Part shown: positions 63,589 to 64,000 of the stretch, piece by piece | Numbering within the stretch: position 1 is the stretch's first letter | Layout of the letters: every line of letters begins with the position of its first letter | NCBI GenBank assembly: GCA_002104895.1 | Contig: MCFG01000038.1 | Coordinates: 62,001 to 126,000, forward strand | Direction of reading: 5' to 3' | Length of the DNA: 64,000 nucleotides | DNA from: Anaeromyces robustus | Taxonomy: Eukaryota > Neocallimastigomycota > Neocallimastigomycetes > Neocallimastigales > Neocallimastigaceae | Position numbers and translations under genes: made by a program | Notes under the pieces: model-generated | What the model was told of the DNA's origin: nothing | What the model saw: the letters and a program-made list of their open reading frames with translations, nothing else | Databases searched by the model: none

Positions 63589-64000
63589 TTTTATAAAATT
63601 AAATATTATTTGAATTATATATAAATATAAAATGTAAAATGTATATTAGTGAGAAAATAATTAATGTAAAGAATTTATGATATGAATAATAAATAAAAAT
63701 GTTTAAAACTATAATTAAAAATATATATTTACTTTATGCATTAAATATTTTATGAATCTTGAATCTTTAATTTTTTTTTTTTAATTTAATTAATAATTTT
63801 AAGAAAAATTTAAAAACAATATTAATAATAATATTTTTTCCTTGTTTTAATCAACTTTAAAGAAAAAAGAAATTTATTTCTTTAATTTAAAATTTTATTA
63901 TTTTATTATTATTATTAGAAGTTGTTTAATTTAAGTGCTTTTATTTTTATTTTAAATTAATTCAATTCAAAAATTACAATGATTGTATATAATGTATATA
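63589..64000. other. Upstream region of the G-patch gene
   Basis: A/T-rich sequence with poly-T near 63770-63783 and several AAAGAAA/TTTCTTT patches. It probably holds the promoter of the minus-strand gene. No further gene is visible before the window end. Confidence 0.5.

Noticed and set aside
1-64000. Dictyostelid origin
   Set aside because: Base composition and Asn runs fit, but the 18-kb desert, many introns per gene and the Crz1-like factor fit a gut fungus better.

Overview
This is a eukaryotic nuclear window of extreme A+T content. Genes carry many small spliceosomal introns (GTAAGT/GTAAAT/GTATGT donors, TAG/CAG/AAG acceptors). Proteins are padded with Asn, Gln, Lys and Glu homopolymers, and intergenic spaces reach about 18 kb. 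Together with a fungal-type Crz1-like zinc-finger factor, a fungal-style BET protein and an eroded ankyrin-repeat gene, this best fits an anaerobic gut fungus (Neocallimastigomycota). Dictyostelids share the base composition and Asn runs but have much denser genomes. The assignment is inference.

Layout. 1-3004 (+): Acinus homologue with its 5' end outside the window, holding the RRM and the C-terminal RNPS1/SAP18-binding motif. 4595-7755 (-): Bdp1, the SANT subunit of TFIIIB, with a 34-nt first exon. 7756-13582: gene-free apart from one compositional island. 13583-17488 (-): four-exon Crz1-like transcription factor. 19425-20440 (+): four-exon LSm8. 24882-25904 (-): disordered protein with two LD-like motifs. 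25905-44593: gene desert with simple repeats, inverted repeats, a possible MITE, a tandem duplication and some less A+T-rich islands. 44594-45609 (-): five-exon TEX264-like ER protein. 46.2-47.6 kb: two gene fossils, one clearly ankyrin-repeat. 48245-48334 (+): possible 29-aa membrane microprotein. 50687-56226 (-): ten-exon BET protein with two bromodomains and an ET domain. 60599-61789 (+): unrecognised membrane protein with a PH-like look. 62545-63588 (-): C2H2 plus G-patch protein.

Five of the recognised genes act in nuclear gene expression: Acinus (exon junction/ASAP), LSm8 (U6 snRNP), Bdp1 (Pol III initiation), BET (acetyl-histone reading) and the Crz1-like factor (Pol II regulation); the G-patch protein probably belongs with them. 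They lie on both strands with kilobases between them, so this is not evidence of a functional cluster. Exon models were assembled by hand from splice signals, reading-phase continuity and protein-family matches. I found no convincing tRNA, rRNA, CRISPR array or intact transposon.
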